Shown piece after piece: positions 34,999 to 43,802 of a DNA stretch of 64,000 bases (positions are counted from its first letter, which is position 1; every line of letters begins with the position of its first letter). Source of the stretch: an uncultured Lachnospiraceae bacterium. GTDB taxonomy: Bacteria; Bacillota; Clostridia; Lachnospirales; Lachnospiraceae. The DNA lies in contig CAJTLX010000011.1 of the NCBI GenBank assembly GCA_910577165.1, positions 3,232 through 67,231 of the forward strand, given 5' to 3'. Position numbers and translations under genes: made by a program. Below the pieces are notes generated by a model. That model was not told where the DNA came from. It did no database searches and saw only the letters and a program-made list of their open reading frames with translations.

Positions 34999-36465
34999 CT
35001 ACGGCTGATATTCCTTTATCTGCTTTAGTGCCTCGTCCACTTGTGCTGCTTCCGCCATAAACAAGCATACACCGTTTTCCTCAATCGCATAATACTCCTT
35101 ATTTCCCACAATTGGAAGATAGCGCACAGTATGCATAGCTTCTGCACTGCCATTCTCATAAAAGGTAAGTGAGAGTACCGCATTCTCTCCAAGTTCTGCG
35201 CCTTCTGCCAATTCCGCTTTTATTTGCAGTCCGATAATCACCTGGTACAGATCGCGGAACAGCTCACTCTCCTCCTCATTTAACTCCTTGCCATCCACAG
35301 TAAAATAATCATCCGTTGTGGTGGAACCATTCTCAAGCGTCTGTGTTTCGTGTGTCATGGTAAATACCCGCTCGGCACTGTCATATTGAAGCGTCAAGCC
35401 GCTGATGGAAGTGATATTGACCATCTGCGTATAGCGGGAAATCGCGCTAAAAGTATCCGGATTTAACAGCGTATTTGCTGTTTCTGCTGCCATTTTAAAA
35501 ATTTGGTTCGATCCTTCTTTACGCACATAAATTTCCGATTTTTCTTCTGTAAAATCCCCGAAATACAGTGTGAATTCTTTTTTGTTCTTCTCCTCCCCAT
35601 CGGTTTCCTCATACCATACCGTCAACGCGGTCTTTGGAGCAGAAAGCCCATATGTGGCGGCATCCGCCTCATGGTACGCCACAATTTCTCCCAGTTGAAT
35701 TGCCGTGTAAGGCTCCATCATTGTAGCAAAATTGGTTAGATCCACACGCACCGGTACTTCGTACTTGTCGTAGAGTGCCAGAGTGTAGAGTGCCATTGCG
35801 GTTAAATCCTTTAGATCATTTGTGCTGTCCTTGATGGTAAATGAATCGTAGGTATCGCTGACTACCTTTAAGCCCGCAGCATTTTCTGAGGCAAAGGTCG
35901 GCACCGTATCAAGCTGTATCAGTTCATGCTCGGAAAAATAAAATGCATTTCTTACTTCCGCCTCGACCAAATATACATCGCTGCTCCCCTCCGTGCAGAC
36001 ATAGTATCCGCCATCCGCGCTGGAAAGATCGCCAAGGCAAAGCGTAATTTTCTCCTGATCTTTTTTGGTTACAATAAGCTTTAATACTGGATCGCTTAAT
36101 CCATACTCGGAAAGATCGGAAGCACCTGCTAATACAAGCTTGGTGGGTTCAAAATTTTCTAATTTTTCCGCCATCGTATCAATCAGCCCGGTAGCTAACG
36201 GGAATTCTTCATCCTCCTTTAATACCCACTGATTCTCTTTTGCCTCCACAGTATAAGAATACAGATCACTCTCGATCTTAATTTCCGCAATATCGGCAGT
36301 GGCAACCGCCGCAAGCTGTACGCCCGGCTCGTCATCCCCCTCATCTTCCTTTGGTCCTTCCTTCCATTTTGAGGCGGCAAAGTAGACCACAATCAAGAGG
36401 ACAAGCACAGCGCACAAACTGAGCAGCGTGATCATATTTTTCTTTTTTCTCTTACTTGAAGCCAT
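34999..36465 (-). CDS. DUF4340-domain membrane-anchored protein
   Basis: 488 residues. It has a basic N-terminus, one membrane helix at about 11-30, then an extracytoplasmic region with repeated beta-rich DUF4340 units (for example WVLKEDEEFPLATGLIDTMAEKL and YGLSDPVLKLIVTK; a second set begins at YGLSAPKTALTVWYEE). DUF4340 proteins regularly accompany GldG-like ABC systems; the role is unknown. It is the last gene of the four-gene ABC operon starting at 39935, 12 bp after the GldG-like gene. Confidence 0.88.
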   Translation of the reverse strand: MASSKRKKKNMITLLSLCAVLVLLIVVYFAASKWKEGPKEDEGDDEPGVQLAAVATADIAEIKIESDLYSYTVEAKENQWVLKEDEEFPLATGLIDTMAEKLENFEPTKLVLAGASDLSEYGLSDPVLKLIVTKKDQEKITLCLGDLSSADGGYYVCTEGSSDVYLVEAEVRNAFYFSEHELIQLDTVPTFASENAAGLKVVSDTYDSFTIKDSTNDLKDLTAMALYTLALYDKYEVPVRVDLTNFATMMEPYTAIQLGEIVAYHEADAATYGLSAPKTALTVWYEETDGEEKNKKEFTLYFGDFTEEKSEIYVRKEGSNQIFKMAAETANTLLNPDTFSAISRYTQMVNITSISGLTLQYDSAERVFTMTHETQTLENGSTTTDDYFTVDGKELNEEESELFRDLYQVIIGLQIKAELAEGAELGENAVLSLTFYENGSAEAMHTVRYLPIVGNKEYYAIEENGVCLFMAEAAQVDEALKQIKEYQP

Positions 36466-36477
36466 AACTCCCTCCCA

Positions 36478-37917
36478 TTATTTTTTGCGTCTGCGCACTA
36501 CCACAAAGATACCCACTCCAATAATAGCGAGCGGCAACAATACTGTAGTAAAAAGCACAATCTTATTTCCCGACGCACTCGGAACAGTAAGCTGTTCTTC
36601 CATCAGACTCTTTGCCGGGACGGAAACGGCATTTTCCTGCTCCGTAAACGTATTGATTGTATTGATCAGTATATCCATATTTCCGTAAGAACTCTCCGAG
36701 AGAAGTTGGTCATCGAAGAAGAATTTTGCGGAGTAGACCGCGATCCGGGTTTCTTCCTCCCCCGCTGCCTCAGTAAGTTTTAGCCCTACGCAAAACTGTC
36801 CGCTTAAATCCCCGTCTTCCTTATCCAATGTCTCAGAATCCGCAGGCTTAATATAGGACTGCTCGGAAGTTTCTAGGAGCTTTTCAATGGTAAGTCCCTC
36901 GCGCTTATCCTCGCGCAGCGTAATGCCGGATACGGTCTGCGCTACCACATATTTTCTGCCGCGCACACTCTCCGTAATATCTGTATTGTAGACGGTCGGC
37001 AAAATAACATATGGCATCTGATACAGGCAATACCTGGAATCCCCCTCCATCAAAATGCCCTCATGCACATCCATCCCATAATAGATAAGCAGTTCATTGA
37101 AATTTGTAAGTTCCGGGGTCATATAATCTAATACAAAAATAGCATCGCCGCCCGCCATGAGATATTCCTTTACCATTGCGATCTCATCCGCTGTATAGTC
37201 TGTCTGCGGCTGATTGATAAAGAGGAGATCGCAGTCATTTGGAATTTCCCCCTGTGTAACTAAGCGAACATCGTTTGTCGTGATATTATTTTTTTCAAAA
37301 ATTTTTGAGAGCGTGGCGGAGATACTGCTCTCCCCATGTCCCTGTACATTGTATACTACTGGTAAATCCTCATTGGTCACATACTGGATTGCGGCGTTTA
37401 TTCCGTTCTCTAAGGAAATTCCTGTGGTTTGAATCTGGAAAGTATTATAATTTACTTCCTGCACCAAGATTTCTGAGTTTGGCACAAATTTCGCCTTGCC
37501 CGTTGTTTCATTGACCACAAGGAAACTGTCTAAAGTTACGGAATCCTCCACATACTGCGCCGCAAATTTCGGGTGCAGGATCGGGTCTTTGTACTCTATT
37601 TTTACCCGGTCATTATAGTCGTCATACTTGGTAAAAAGATTGTCAAGGTACGGGGATTCCCCGCCACTCTGCACAAAATAATATATCGTAATATCCTCGT
37701 CAATCTCTTTTAACAGCCGAATTGTCTCCGCGTCCAAACTAAATTTCCCGTCGTCCGTCACATCAAGCTGCAGATCGAGTGTTGTCATAATCAGATTGAT
37801 CACAATCACAAGTGCTACCGCAATTACTGAAAGGAACGTGGCATATGCTCCTCCCCTAAATTTCCTCGTCTCAAAGGAAGCCTTTACGCGCCCGCCAAAC
37901 TTTTCTTTCTCTGCCAT
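36478..37917 (-). CDS. GldG-like ABC transporter auxiliary protein
   Basis: 479 residues. One N-terminal helix (about 25-47), a large extracytoplasmic domain with DVTDDGKFSLDAETIRLLKEID and VVYNVQGHGESSI, typical of the GldG/IFT52-like family, and a C-terminal helix (about 452-475) followed by RRRKK. In Bacteroidetes gliding bacteria GldA-GldF-GldG form one transporter; Firmicutes homologues exist without gliding. Co-transcribed with permease and ATPase. Confidence 0.88.
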   Translation of the reverse strand: MAEKEKFGGRVKASFETRKFRGGAYATFLSVIAVALVIVINLIMTTLDLQLDVTDDGKFSLDAETIRLLKEIDEDITIYYFVQSGGESPYLDNLFTKYDDYNDRVKIEYKDPILHPKFAAQYVEDSVTLDSFLVVNETTGKAKFVPNSEILVQEVNYNTFQIQTTGISLENGINAAIQYVTNEDLPVVYNVQGHGESSISATLSKIFEKNNITTNDVRLVTQGEIPNDCDLLFINQPQTDYTADEIAMVKEYLMAGGDAIFVLDYMTPELTNFNELLIYYGMDVHEGILMEGDSRYCLYQMPYVILPTVYNTDITESVRGRKYVVAQTVSGITLREDKREGLTIEKLLETSEQSYIKPADSETLDKEDGDLSGQFCVGLKLTEAAGEEETRIAVYSAKFFFDDQLLSESSYGNMDILINTINTFTEQENAVSVPAKSLMEEQLTVPSASGNKIVLFTTVLLPLAIIGVGIFVVVRRRKK

Positions 37918-37943
37918 CTTTTCATCTCCCTATTTTTAGTCCC

Positions 37944-37977
37944 GTATCTGTCTTTCTGACATCATTCAGACAGATAC
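37944..37977. repeat. Inverted repeat between permease and GldG-like genes
   Basis: GTATCTGTCT at 37944-37953 and AGACAGATAC at 37968-37977 form a perfect 10-bp stem in the 89-bp gap. No T-tract follows on the minus strand, so an RNA-processing or mRNA-stability element is likelier than a terminator. Confidence 0.6.
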
Positions 37978-38006
37978 TGATTTTCAGTCCTCAGTGCCGT
38001 ATCTTT

Positions 38007-38870
38007 CTAGCTCCACCTTCTCTTTTTGACTGCCTGGATGGTCAAAAAGACAAAGAGTACGCAATAACTGATATAGTAAACCACCGCTGAGATCGCAAAT
38101 TCACCATAGACAAAATCGGTAAAGCGATCACTGATGGAAAACCAGCTAAACACATTAAGCACTGCACCCTCTAACGCATCCGGCACTGAGCGGTACAGAA
38201 TAAAAAGCGCGAGTTCTGAAAGAATGGCAATAAGAACACTTACGATAATATTATGCATTATAACATAACTGATTCCTACCAGAGCCAGGATCAGCACGGA
38301 AAACACCAGCCATGCCGTTTTTGCACTGGTCGGCATCAATATGGCAATCTGTGAGGCAAAGACTGAGATAATCACTACAACAAAGGTCATGATCGCCGCA
38401 AATGCCTGACTTTCCGTCAGCGCGGAAATAAATAATCCAATCGCCATATATGCCGCACCCATCAGGAAAAACGCGAAGATACAAGCATAGGACTGCTTAT
38501 AGTTGACTGGACCATATTGTCCCATAAGAGGCGGGTAAATGCAGGTGATTAGCATAACAATTCCAAACATAGAAAGAATGGAGAAGTATTTTCCAAGAAT
38601 CACCTTTGTTATGGAAATCGGGCTGGTATATAAAAGCTGATCTGTTTTTTGTTTATTCTCCTCCGCCATAATACGCATGGTTACCATCGGGACAAGCAGG
38701 ATAAAAAACATCATAACACCGCCGAGAGCATAGCCGAAATTTGGACTGGCACTAAAGAGATTCTGCGCGTAGAAATACAGCCCGATCAGGGCAAGAAAGA
38801 ACGCGAGAAATAAATACCCCACAATAGAGGTAAAATAAGTGCGCATTTCTTTTTTATATATTGCAAGCAT
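38007..38870 (-). CDS. ABC-2 type transporter permease (GldF-like)
   Basis: 287 residues with six membrane helices. The start MLAIYKKEMRTYFTSIVGYLF and the TDQLLYTSPISITKVILGKY loop are typical of GldF/NosY-type permeases. The start has GGGAGG 8 bp upstream. It partners the ATPase 3 bp upstream; substrate unknown. Confidence 0.9.
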   Translation of the reverse strand: MLAIYKKEMRTYFTSIVGYLFLAFFLALIGLYFYAQNLFSASPNFGYALGGVMMFFILLVPMVTMRIMAEENKQKTDQLLYTSPISITKVILGKYFSILSMFGIVMLITCIYPPLMGQYGPVNYKQSYACIFAFFLMGAAYMAIGLFISALTESQAFAAIMTFVVVIISVFASQIAILMPTSAKTAWLVFSVLILALVGISYVIMHNIIVSVLIAILSELALFILYRSVPDALEGAVLNVFSWFSISDRFTDFVYGEFAISAVVYYISYCVLFVFLTIQAVKKRRWS

Positions 38871-38873
38871 GGT

Positions 38874-39935
38874 TTAATCCTCCCTCTCTTTTTCCTCCGA
38901 ATTAATGTCCTCCACAGAAATTCTTGTGTCCGTATCATACGGACAATCCTCTTCTGCGTCCGTATCGGAATTTTCTAATCTTTCTTCCGGATTCAAACTC
39001 TTTCCCTCATCCTTTGTCATCTCAAGGAAGATATCCTCCAGCGACATATCATCCACACTCATCTGATAGATTGGACATTTTGCACCGGCAAGGGCATAGA
39101 AGACTTCCTCGCGCACATCAACACGCTCTTTTGTTCCAATGCAGAGGGAAACAATTCCCTCTTCCTCCCCCTCAACACTGAGCTTCTCGATCGATGCAAT
39201 CGGGGCAAGTGCCGCGCGAATCTTTTCCTCGCTCCCCTTTATCGACAGATGAAGTGAGGCCTGGCGTTCCAGATGCTTTGGCAGATTTTCCACACTGTCC
39301 ATCACGACAAGCTTTCCTTTATTGATAATCATAACGGTATCGCAGACCTCACTGATCTCCGAGAGAATATGTGAGCTGATAATTACCGTATGCTTTTTTG
39401 CCAATTCTTTGATCAGATCACGAATTTCAATGATCTGCATCGGATCAAGCCCTACGGTTGGCTCGTCAAGAATAATTACTTCCGGATATCCCGCAATCGC
39501 CTGTGCCAAACCGACACGTTGTTTATAGCCCTTTGACAGATGACGGATCAGCCGGTCAGCAACATCTGTGATCTGCGTGCGCGCCATAATATCCGCAAGC
39601 ATCGCCGCTCTTGCGCCACGCGGAACCTTTTTGATATCCATTACAAATTTTAAGTATTCCCGGACAGTCATATCCGGATAGACTGGCGGCAACTCCGGCA
39701 GATAGCCGATTGCTTTTTTGGTTTCTTCTGGCTCCTCATAAATATCGAAGCCGTTGATGGTAACACTGCCTTCCGTCATGGAAATATAGCCGGTTAGCAT
39801 ATTCATTGTCGTTGATTTTCCCGCGCCATTCGGTCCTAAAAAACCAAGAATTTGTCCCTTTTCCACGGTAAAATTCAGGTGATCCACAGCGATGTGATCC
39901 CCATATTTTTTTACCAGATTCTTTACTTCAATCAA
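38874..39935 (-). CDS. ABC transporter ATP-binding protein (GldA-like)
   Basis: 353 residues. Walker A GPNGAGKSTT (about 34-43), signature LSKGYKQRVGLAQ, Walker B VIILDEPTVGLDP and the switch His in ISSHIL. A regulatory C-terminal region with an acidic tail extends beyond the usual 230-250-residue domain. The start codon is TTG, supported by AGGAGG 6 bp upstream; no in-frame ATG fits. A TATAAT at 40032-40037 (minus) may be the operon promoter -10, with a poor -35. Confidence 0.92.
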   Translation of the reverse strand: MIEVKNLVKKYGDHIAVDHLNFTVEKGQILGFLGPNGAGKSTTMNMLTGYISMTEGSVTINGFDIYEEPEETKKAIGYLPELPPVYPDMTVREYLKFVMDIKKVPRGARAAMLADIMARTQITDVADRLIRHLSKGYKQRVGLAQAIAGYPEVIILDEPTVGLDPMQIIEIRDLIKELAKKHTVIISSHILSEISEVCDTVMIINKGKLVVMDSVENLPKHLERQASLHLSIKGSEEKIRAALAPIASIEKLSVEGEEEGIVSLCIGTKERVDVREEVFYALAGAKCPIYQMSVDDMSLEDIFLEMTKDEGKSLNPEERLENSDTDAEEDCPYDTDTRISVEDINSEEKERED

Positions 39936-40149
39936 ATCTTTACCTCCTTTTTTATACTTCCTGTGTACTATCTCGCATTCTGTAGTTTATCTTTATCTAC
40001 CCGCGACTTGCCCGCAGAATTTTCCTGTAAAATTATAGCGCAGCTTTGTGAAAACTTCCCGTGAATTATGTGAACATCCTGTGAAATCGAACAAAAAAAA
40101 TCCACCGATACGCTACTTCAGCGGCATAATTTCCCTGATCGGCGTGCGC

Positions 40150-40180
40150 AAAAAAGGACTGCCGCTTTTGCAGCAGTCCT
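40150..40180 (-). terminator. Intrinsic terminator after dapB
   Basis: AGGACTGC at 40155-40162 pairs with GCAGTCCT at 40173-40180, and a T-run follows on the minus strand. It starts 9 bp past the dapB stop. Confidence 0.85.
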
Positions 40181-40188
40181 CTGATTTT

Positions 40189-40953
40189 CTATGCCCCGAT
40201 CACTCCCTGCATATCATACATTCCCGCCTTTTTTCCGGCAAGGAATTTTGCTGCCTGTACTGCACCTGTGCCAAATACTTCGCGCGAGTATGCGGTATGC
40301 TTTAACTCTATCACTTCATCGCGCCCTGCAAAGATAATTTCATGTTCTCCGACAATGGTTCCGCCGCGCACTGCCGAGATCCCAATTTCTTTTGGATCGC
40401 GCGCCTGTCTGCGCCCGCTGCGATCATAAGTGTAGTGATACTCCCCTGAGAGTGCAGTATTGATGCGGTCTGCCAAGAGCAGTGCTGTGCCGGACGGTGC
40501 ATCGACTTTGCGGTTGTGATGGCGTTCGACAATCTCAATGTCAAAGCCCGCCTCCTCAAAGATTTTCGCCGCCGCTTCCGCCAGTTTTGCCAGTGTGTTA
40601 ATGCCGAGTGACATATTGGCGGAGCGAAGAATCGCTATCTCCCCTGCTGCCTCCTCTATCTCCGCAAGCTGTTCATTAGAAAAACCTGTGGTACACAACA
40701 CAATCGGCAATTTTTTCTCTCTACAAAAATTAAGCAGCTCGGTCAGACCCTTAGGCGAGGAAAAATCAATCACAACATCCGCTCCTTCCCCGCATTCTGC
40801 TAAATGTTCATAGACCGGATATGAATTTGCCCCGTTTTCTTTTGGAGTCAGATCCACCCCCGCCACAATCTGCGACTGTGTGTCATTTTTTACGATATCA
40901 GAAATTACCTGCCCCATTCTGCCATTGCAGCCACGCAAAATAATATTTATCAT
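40189..40953 (-). CDS. dapB: 4-hydroxy-tetrahydrodipicolinate reductase
   Basis: 254 residues. N-terminal GCNGRMGQVI binds NAD(P)H, ERHHNRKVDAPSGTA carries the catalytic His and Lys, and FAGRDEVIELKHTAYSREVF is typical of the C-terminal domain. It reduces the DapA product in the diaminopimelate/lysine pathway, also feeding dipicolinate for spores. It follows dapA by 46 bp, under the same lysine riboswitch. Confidence 0.97.
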   Translation of the reverse strand: MINIILRGCNGRMGQVISDIVKNDTQSQIVAGVDLTPKENGANSYPVYEHLAECGEGADVVIDFSSPKGLTELLNFCREKKLPIVLCTTGFSNEQLAEIEEAAGEIAILRSANMSLGINTLAKLAEAAAKIFEEAGFDIEIVERHHNRKVDAPSGTALLLADRINTALSGEYHYTYDRSGRRQARDPKEIGISAVRGGTIVGEHEIIFAGRDEVIELKHTAYSREVFGTGAVQAAKFLAGKKAGMYDMQGVIGA

Positions 40954-40999
40954 TTTTGTTTCCTTCTTTCTGTTTGGTATTTTTTAGCATAGATATTTC

Positions 41000-41884
41000 T
41001 TAGATCAGTCCAACTTTCTGCATCTCTGCGCGCAGCAGATTTGTATGTGTCTCCTCCATCTCAGTAAGCGGCGCGCGCAGTCCTCCCACGCCCAAGCCCA
41101 TCATATTCATCGCCGTCTTAACCGGAATCGGATTGACCTCGCAAAACAGTGCCTTGATTAACGGAATATATTTTAACTGAAGTTCCAGGCTTCCCTTGGT
41201 ATCCCCCGCCAGGTATTTTGCTACAATATCATGTGTTTCTTTTGGCAGAACATTTGAGAGTACGGAGATTACTCCCTTTCCGCCAAGGGAGAGTATCGGG
41301 ACAATATAGTCATCATTTCCCGAATAGATATCAAGCGCGCCCTCACAGAGCTGAACAGTGTGTGATACCTGGCTGATATCGCCCGTTGCCTCCTTCATTG
41401 CTACAATATTTTCTACATTTTTTGCCAAATATGCAGCAGTTTCCGGTCGGATATTGCAGCCTGTGCGCCCTGGAATATTGTAGAGGATAATCGGCAGATC
41501 GACTGCCTTTGCAATCTCTGTAAAATGGCGGATCAAGCCATTTTGTGTCGCCTTGTTATAATACGGTGTCACAAGCAAAAGTCCGTCCGCTCCGTCCTTC
41601 ATCGCCTGCTTGGAGAGGGAGATCGCCGTCTTTGTGCAGTTAGAACCCGTCCCCGCAATCAATGGCACGCGCTTATTCACATGAGCTACCGCATAGCGGA
41701 TACATTCAATATGCTCCTCCAAAGACAGCGTGGAAGCCTCCCCCGTTGTCCCGCAGATAATAATACTGTCCGTGCCATTCTCAATCTGAAAATCGAGAAG
41801 CTCCCCTAATTTTTCAAAATTTACCTCTCCATTTTCTTTCATCGGCGTGACAATCGCCACACCAGCTCCCTCAAAAATCGCCAT
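41000..41884 (-). CDS. dapA: 4-hydroxy-tetrahydrodipicolinate synthase
   Basis: 294 residues, a Schiff-base aldolase. GTTGEASTL is the active-site loop, PYYNKATQNG contains the catalytic Tyr, ILYNIPGRTGCNI the next Tyr-loop, and AMKEATGD the Schiff-base Lys. It condenses pyruvate with aspartate semialdehyde, the first committed step to diaminopimelate and lysine. The ATG at 41884 is chosen for AAGGA 9 bp upstream and conserved MAIFEGAG; an earlier in-frame ATG lies inside the riboswitch terminator region. Expression should fall with lysine. Confidence 0.97.
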   Translation of the reverse strand: MAIFEGAGVAIVTPMKENGEVNFEKLGELLDFQIENGTDSIIICGTTGEASTLSLEEHIECIRYAVAHVNKRVPLIAGTGSNCTKTAISLSKQAMKDGADGLLLVTPYYNKATQNGLIRHFTEIAKAVDLPIILYNIPGRTGCNIRPETAAYLAKNVENIVAMKEATGDISQVSHTVQLCEGALDIYSGNDDYIVPILSLGGKGVISVLSNVLPKETHDIVAKYLAGDTKGSLELQLKYIPLIKALFCEVNPIPVKTAMNMMGLGVGGLRAPLTEMEETHTNLLRAEMQKVGLI

Positions 41885-41946
41885 AATCTTCCATCCTTTC
41901 TTTTTGTTGCGAGGCAGAAATAATTTCCATATGCGGGTCTGCGCAC

Positions 41947-41973
41947 AAAAAAAGCCGACATGGATTGCCGACT
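41947..41973 (-). terminator. Lysine-riboswitch expression-platform terminator
   Basis: On the minus strand AGTCGGCA-loop-TGTCGGCT forms an 8-bp stem with two G-U pairs, then seven T. It lies between the aptamer and dapA. The competing antiterminator was not worked out. Confidence 0.7.
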
Positions 41974-42034
41974 GAAATACCCGCCACATTGATCTTAATT
42001 TTGATGCAGCACACAATGCACCAATGCAGCACTA

Positions 42035-42231
42035 TTTTCAGTAGCTCTCCATCACAGACAAAATCTTAAAAACATTGTCTGCCATGACAGTGACCGGATT
42101 CTTCATCCTGCCCCCAGCCTGCAAAGTTTCAGGAACTTTGCATCTTCGGCATCTCATCCTTTCTTCTGCATTCCCCTATGCCTGACATATCCTGCAGTCT
42201 ACTCTTAATCGATGCGCCTCTACCTCTCTAT
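42035..42231 (-). promoter_or_regulatory. Lysine riboswitch (L-box)
   Basis: Minus-strand leader of dapA with the L-box conserved blocks in order: GAGGTAGAGGCGC, then TTAAGAGTAG, GAAAGGATGAGATGCCGAAG, a GGGGGCAGG stretch, and at the 3' end GGAGAGCTACTG, which closes the basal stem with the 5' block. Length is about 195 nt, as expected. Lysine binding should favour the downstream terminator. Confidence 0.92.
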
Positions 42232-42244
42232 ATTATATGCTATT

Positions 42245-42273
42245 ATCTTATCATTGCATCCCCACCTTGTCAA
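42245..42273 (-). promoter_or_regulatory. Promoter of the riboswitch-dapA-dapB unit
   Basis: Minus strand TTGACA at 42273-42268, 17 bp, TAAGAT at 42250-42245; start would fall a few bases before the aptamer. Confidence 0.8.
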
Positions 42274-42527
42274 GAACTAATTTTTATACAGACTTTAACT
42301 GCATAATTCCATGTATGTTTACACACATTAACATTCACATATATTGATCGAGCGGGAGAGCTTTTTCCCCTCCTCCTCGTTGCGCGGGGCGTGTTGCGTC
42401 AAAAACTGCCTTACATTCGGACCCATGTGCATAAAAAAATCGAGAATGAAGTCCTCATCGGCTCCATCCCCGATTCTTTACGTGAAAGGTTATATATTCT
42501 GGAACTTTATCCAATCTATCGCCCCTT

Positions 42528-43247
42528 TCAGATTTCACCCTCGCCCTCTTTTGGCATTTCCTCTGTCGTTGGCTCCATCGCTTCCATTTCTTCTTTCGTC
42601 GATGCGACCGGTGTCTCATCCTTCTCGATCAGATCAAGTTTGCTGACACTGACTTCATAGGCTACACGCTTCTCAAATTCTGTGTCGCTGAGCTTTTTCT
42701 GATACTCTCTGCTCTGAATGCGACCCCATACTTCCAAGTGCGCGCCCACTTCAAACCCGTCCGCAAATCTTGCATTCCGTCCCCAGCAGATACAAGGGAT
42801 ATAATCCGATTTGCCATACGGACGATTTACCGCGAGCAGGATGTCCGCGATCTCCCTGCCAAGCGGCGTTTTGCGGTACACTGGTGGCTTGCACACAAAA
42901 CCGTCAAGATGTATGTAATTTGGTTTGTGCTCGCCTTCTGCGTGCTCCATCACTCTTACTTCCCTCGCAAAAACGGAGAGAACCAGACGGTTTTTGTTGT
43001 CTTCGTGGCGGTTGTAGGAGCGGAACTGCCCTGTGATCTCCATAAATTTTCCCTTGCAGGATTCCTTCACATTCAATAGGCGCTCCGATACCATAACCGG
43101 AATGACATCGTAAGTATCACTCAAACGGTTTACGGATATCTCCATCAAATAAAAACCTTCCCCGAATACGTCATGGCTGTACGTAAATTCACTTACGACT
43201 TCACCTGCCACGATTACCTGATTGTTGTCAAATACTTTATCTGTCAT
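42528..43247 (-). CDS. Single-stranded DNA-binding protein with two OB folds
   Basis: 239 residues. The first OB-like domain covers about 8-95 (NQVIVAGEVVSEFTYSHDVF, FMEITGQFRSYNRHEDNKN). The second, about 110-200, is closer to classical SSB (YIHLDGFVCKPPVYRKTPLGREIADILLAVNR, IPCICWGRNARF, HLEVWGRIQSREYQKK). It ends in an acidic tail, without the usual SSB DDDIPF tip. It is likely an accessory rather than the main replication SSB. Its own promoter lies at 43313-43341. Confidence 0.85.
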   Translation of the reverse strand: MTDKVFDNNQVIVAGEVVSEFTYSHDVFGEGFYLMEISVNRLSDTYDVIPVMVSERLLNVKESCKGKFMEITGQFRSYNRHEDNKNRLVLSVFAREVRVMEHAEGEHKPNYIHLDGFVCKPPVYRKTPLGREIADILLAVNRPYGKSDYIPCICWGRNARFADGFEVGAHLEVWGRIQSREYQKKLSDTEFEKRVAYEVSVSKLDLIEKDETPVASTKEEMEAMEPTTEEMPKEGEGEI

Positions 43248-43312
43248 ATTTAACCTCTCTTTCCTTTGGTTCGTTAGAATTTCCTCGTAAACAAAGTATT
43301 CTCACAGGTATT

Positions 43313-43341
43313 ATTATATGTGGAAATAACTGGAATTGCAA
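43313..43341 (-). promoter_or_regulatory. Promoter of the double-OB SSB gene
   Basis: Minus strand TTGCAA at 43341-43336, 17 bp, TATAAT at 43318-43313. Confidence 0.8.
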
Positions 43342-43695
43342 GTCTTTTTCATCAAAATTTTTTCTCATAATAATACACTGTCCCTCTTTTTTCGCCTCGA
43401 TTCATCACGAATCAATGTAGTTGATAGTTCCTCGTTTCCCATTATACACCATACTCAGGGAAAAAGGCAATCATTTTTCTATATTTTTAGCACTTTTTAA
43501 TCATTCCTTTATGTTTTGTTATACTTTAAGGATATATTTTCCCGATTCTTATTATTTTGTATCTTTTAAATATATCTCTTCTCTTTTCTCTCCTTTCTCC
43601 TCCCTTTTTGCAATATCATTTTGTCTATTTTCCTGCCTCTTTCACGCCAAATTTCAGAAAAACTACACAAACTTTCTTTCCTGCCCGAAAAAAAC
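43342..43695. other. AT-rich divergent intergenic region
   Basis: About 350 bp between the ssb-like (-) and typA (+) promoters. Pyrimidine-rich on the plus strand; I see no gene, RNA or repeat in it. Confidence 0.4.
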
Positions 43696-43723
43696 TTGTA
43701 AATTCGTTATAATATGGTAAGAT
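43696..43723 (+). promoter_or_regulatory. Likely typA promoter
   Basis: TTGTAA at 43696-43701, 16 bp, TAAGAT at 43718-43723. A TATAAT at 43708-43713 is also present but has no good -35. Confidence 0.6.
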
Positions 43724-43754
43724 GTAGTGAGTATATCAGATGGGGGATTGACAA

Positions 43755-43777
43755 CAAGAACGCCGGAGGTGTTCTTG
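43755..43777 (+). promoter_or_regulatory. 5'-leader hairpin of typA
   Basis: CAAGAACGCC (43755-43764) pairs over all 10 bases with GGTGTTCTTG (43768-43777) around a GGA triloop, 25 bp before the start codon. There is no T-tract, so it may influence stability or ribosome access. Confidence 0.5.
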
Positions 43778-43802
43778 AATAATAGAAGAATCGAGGGAAC
43801 GT

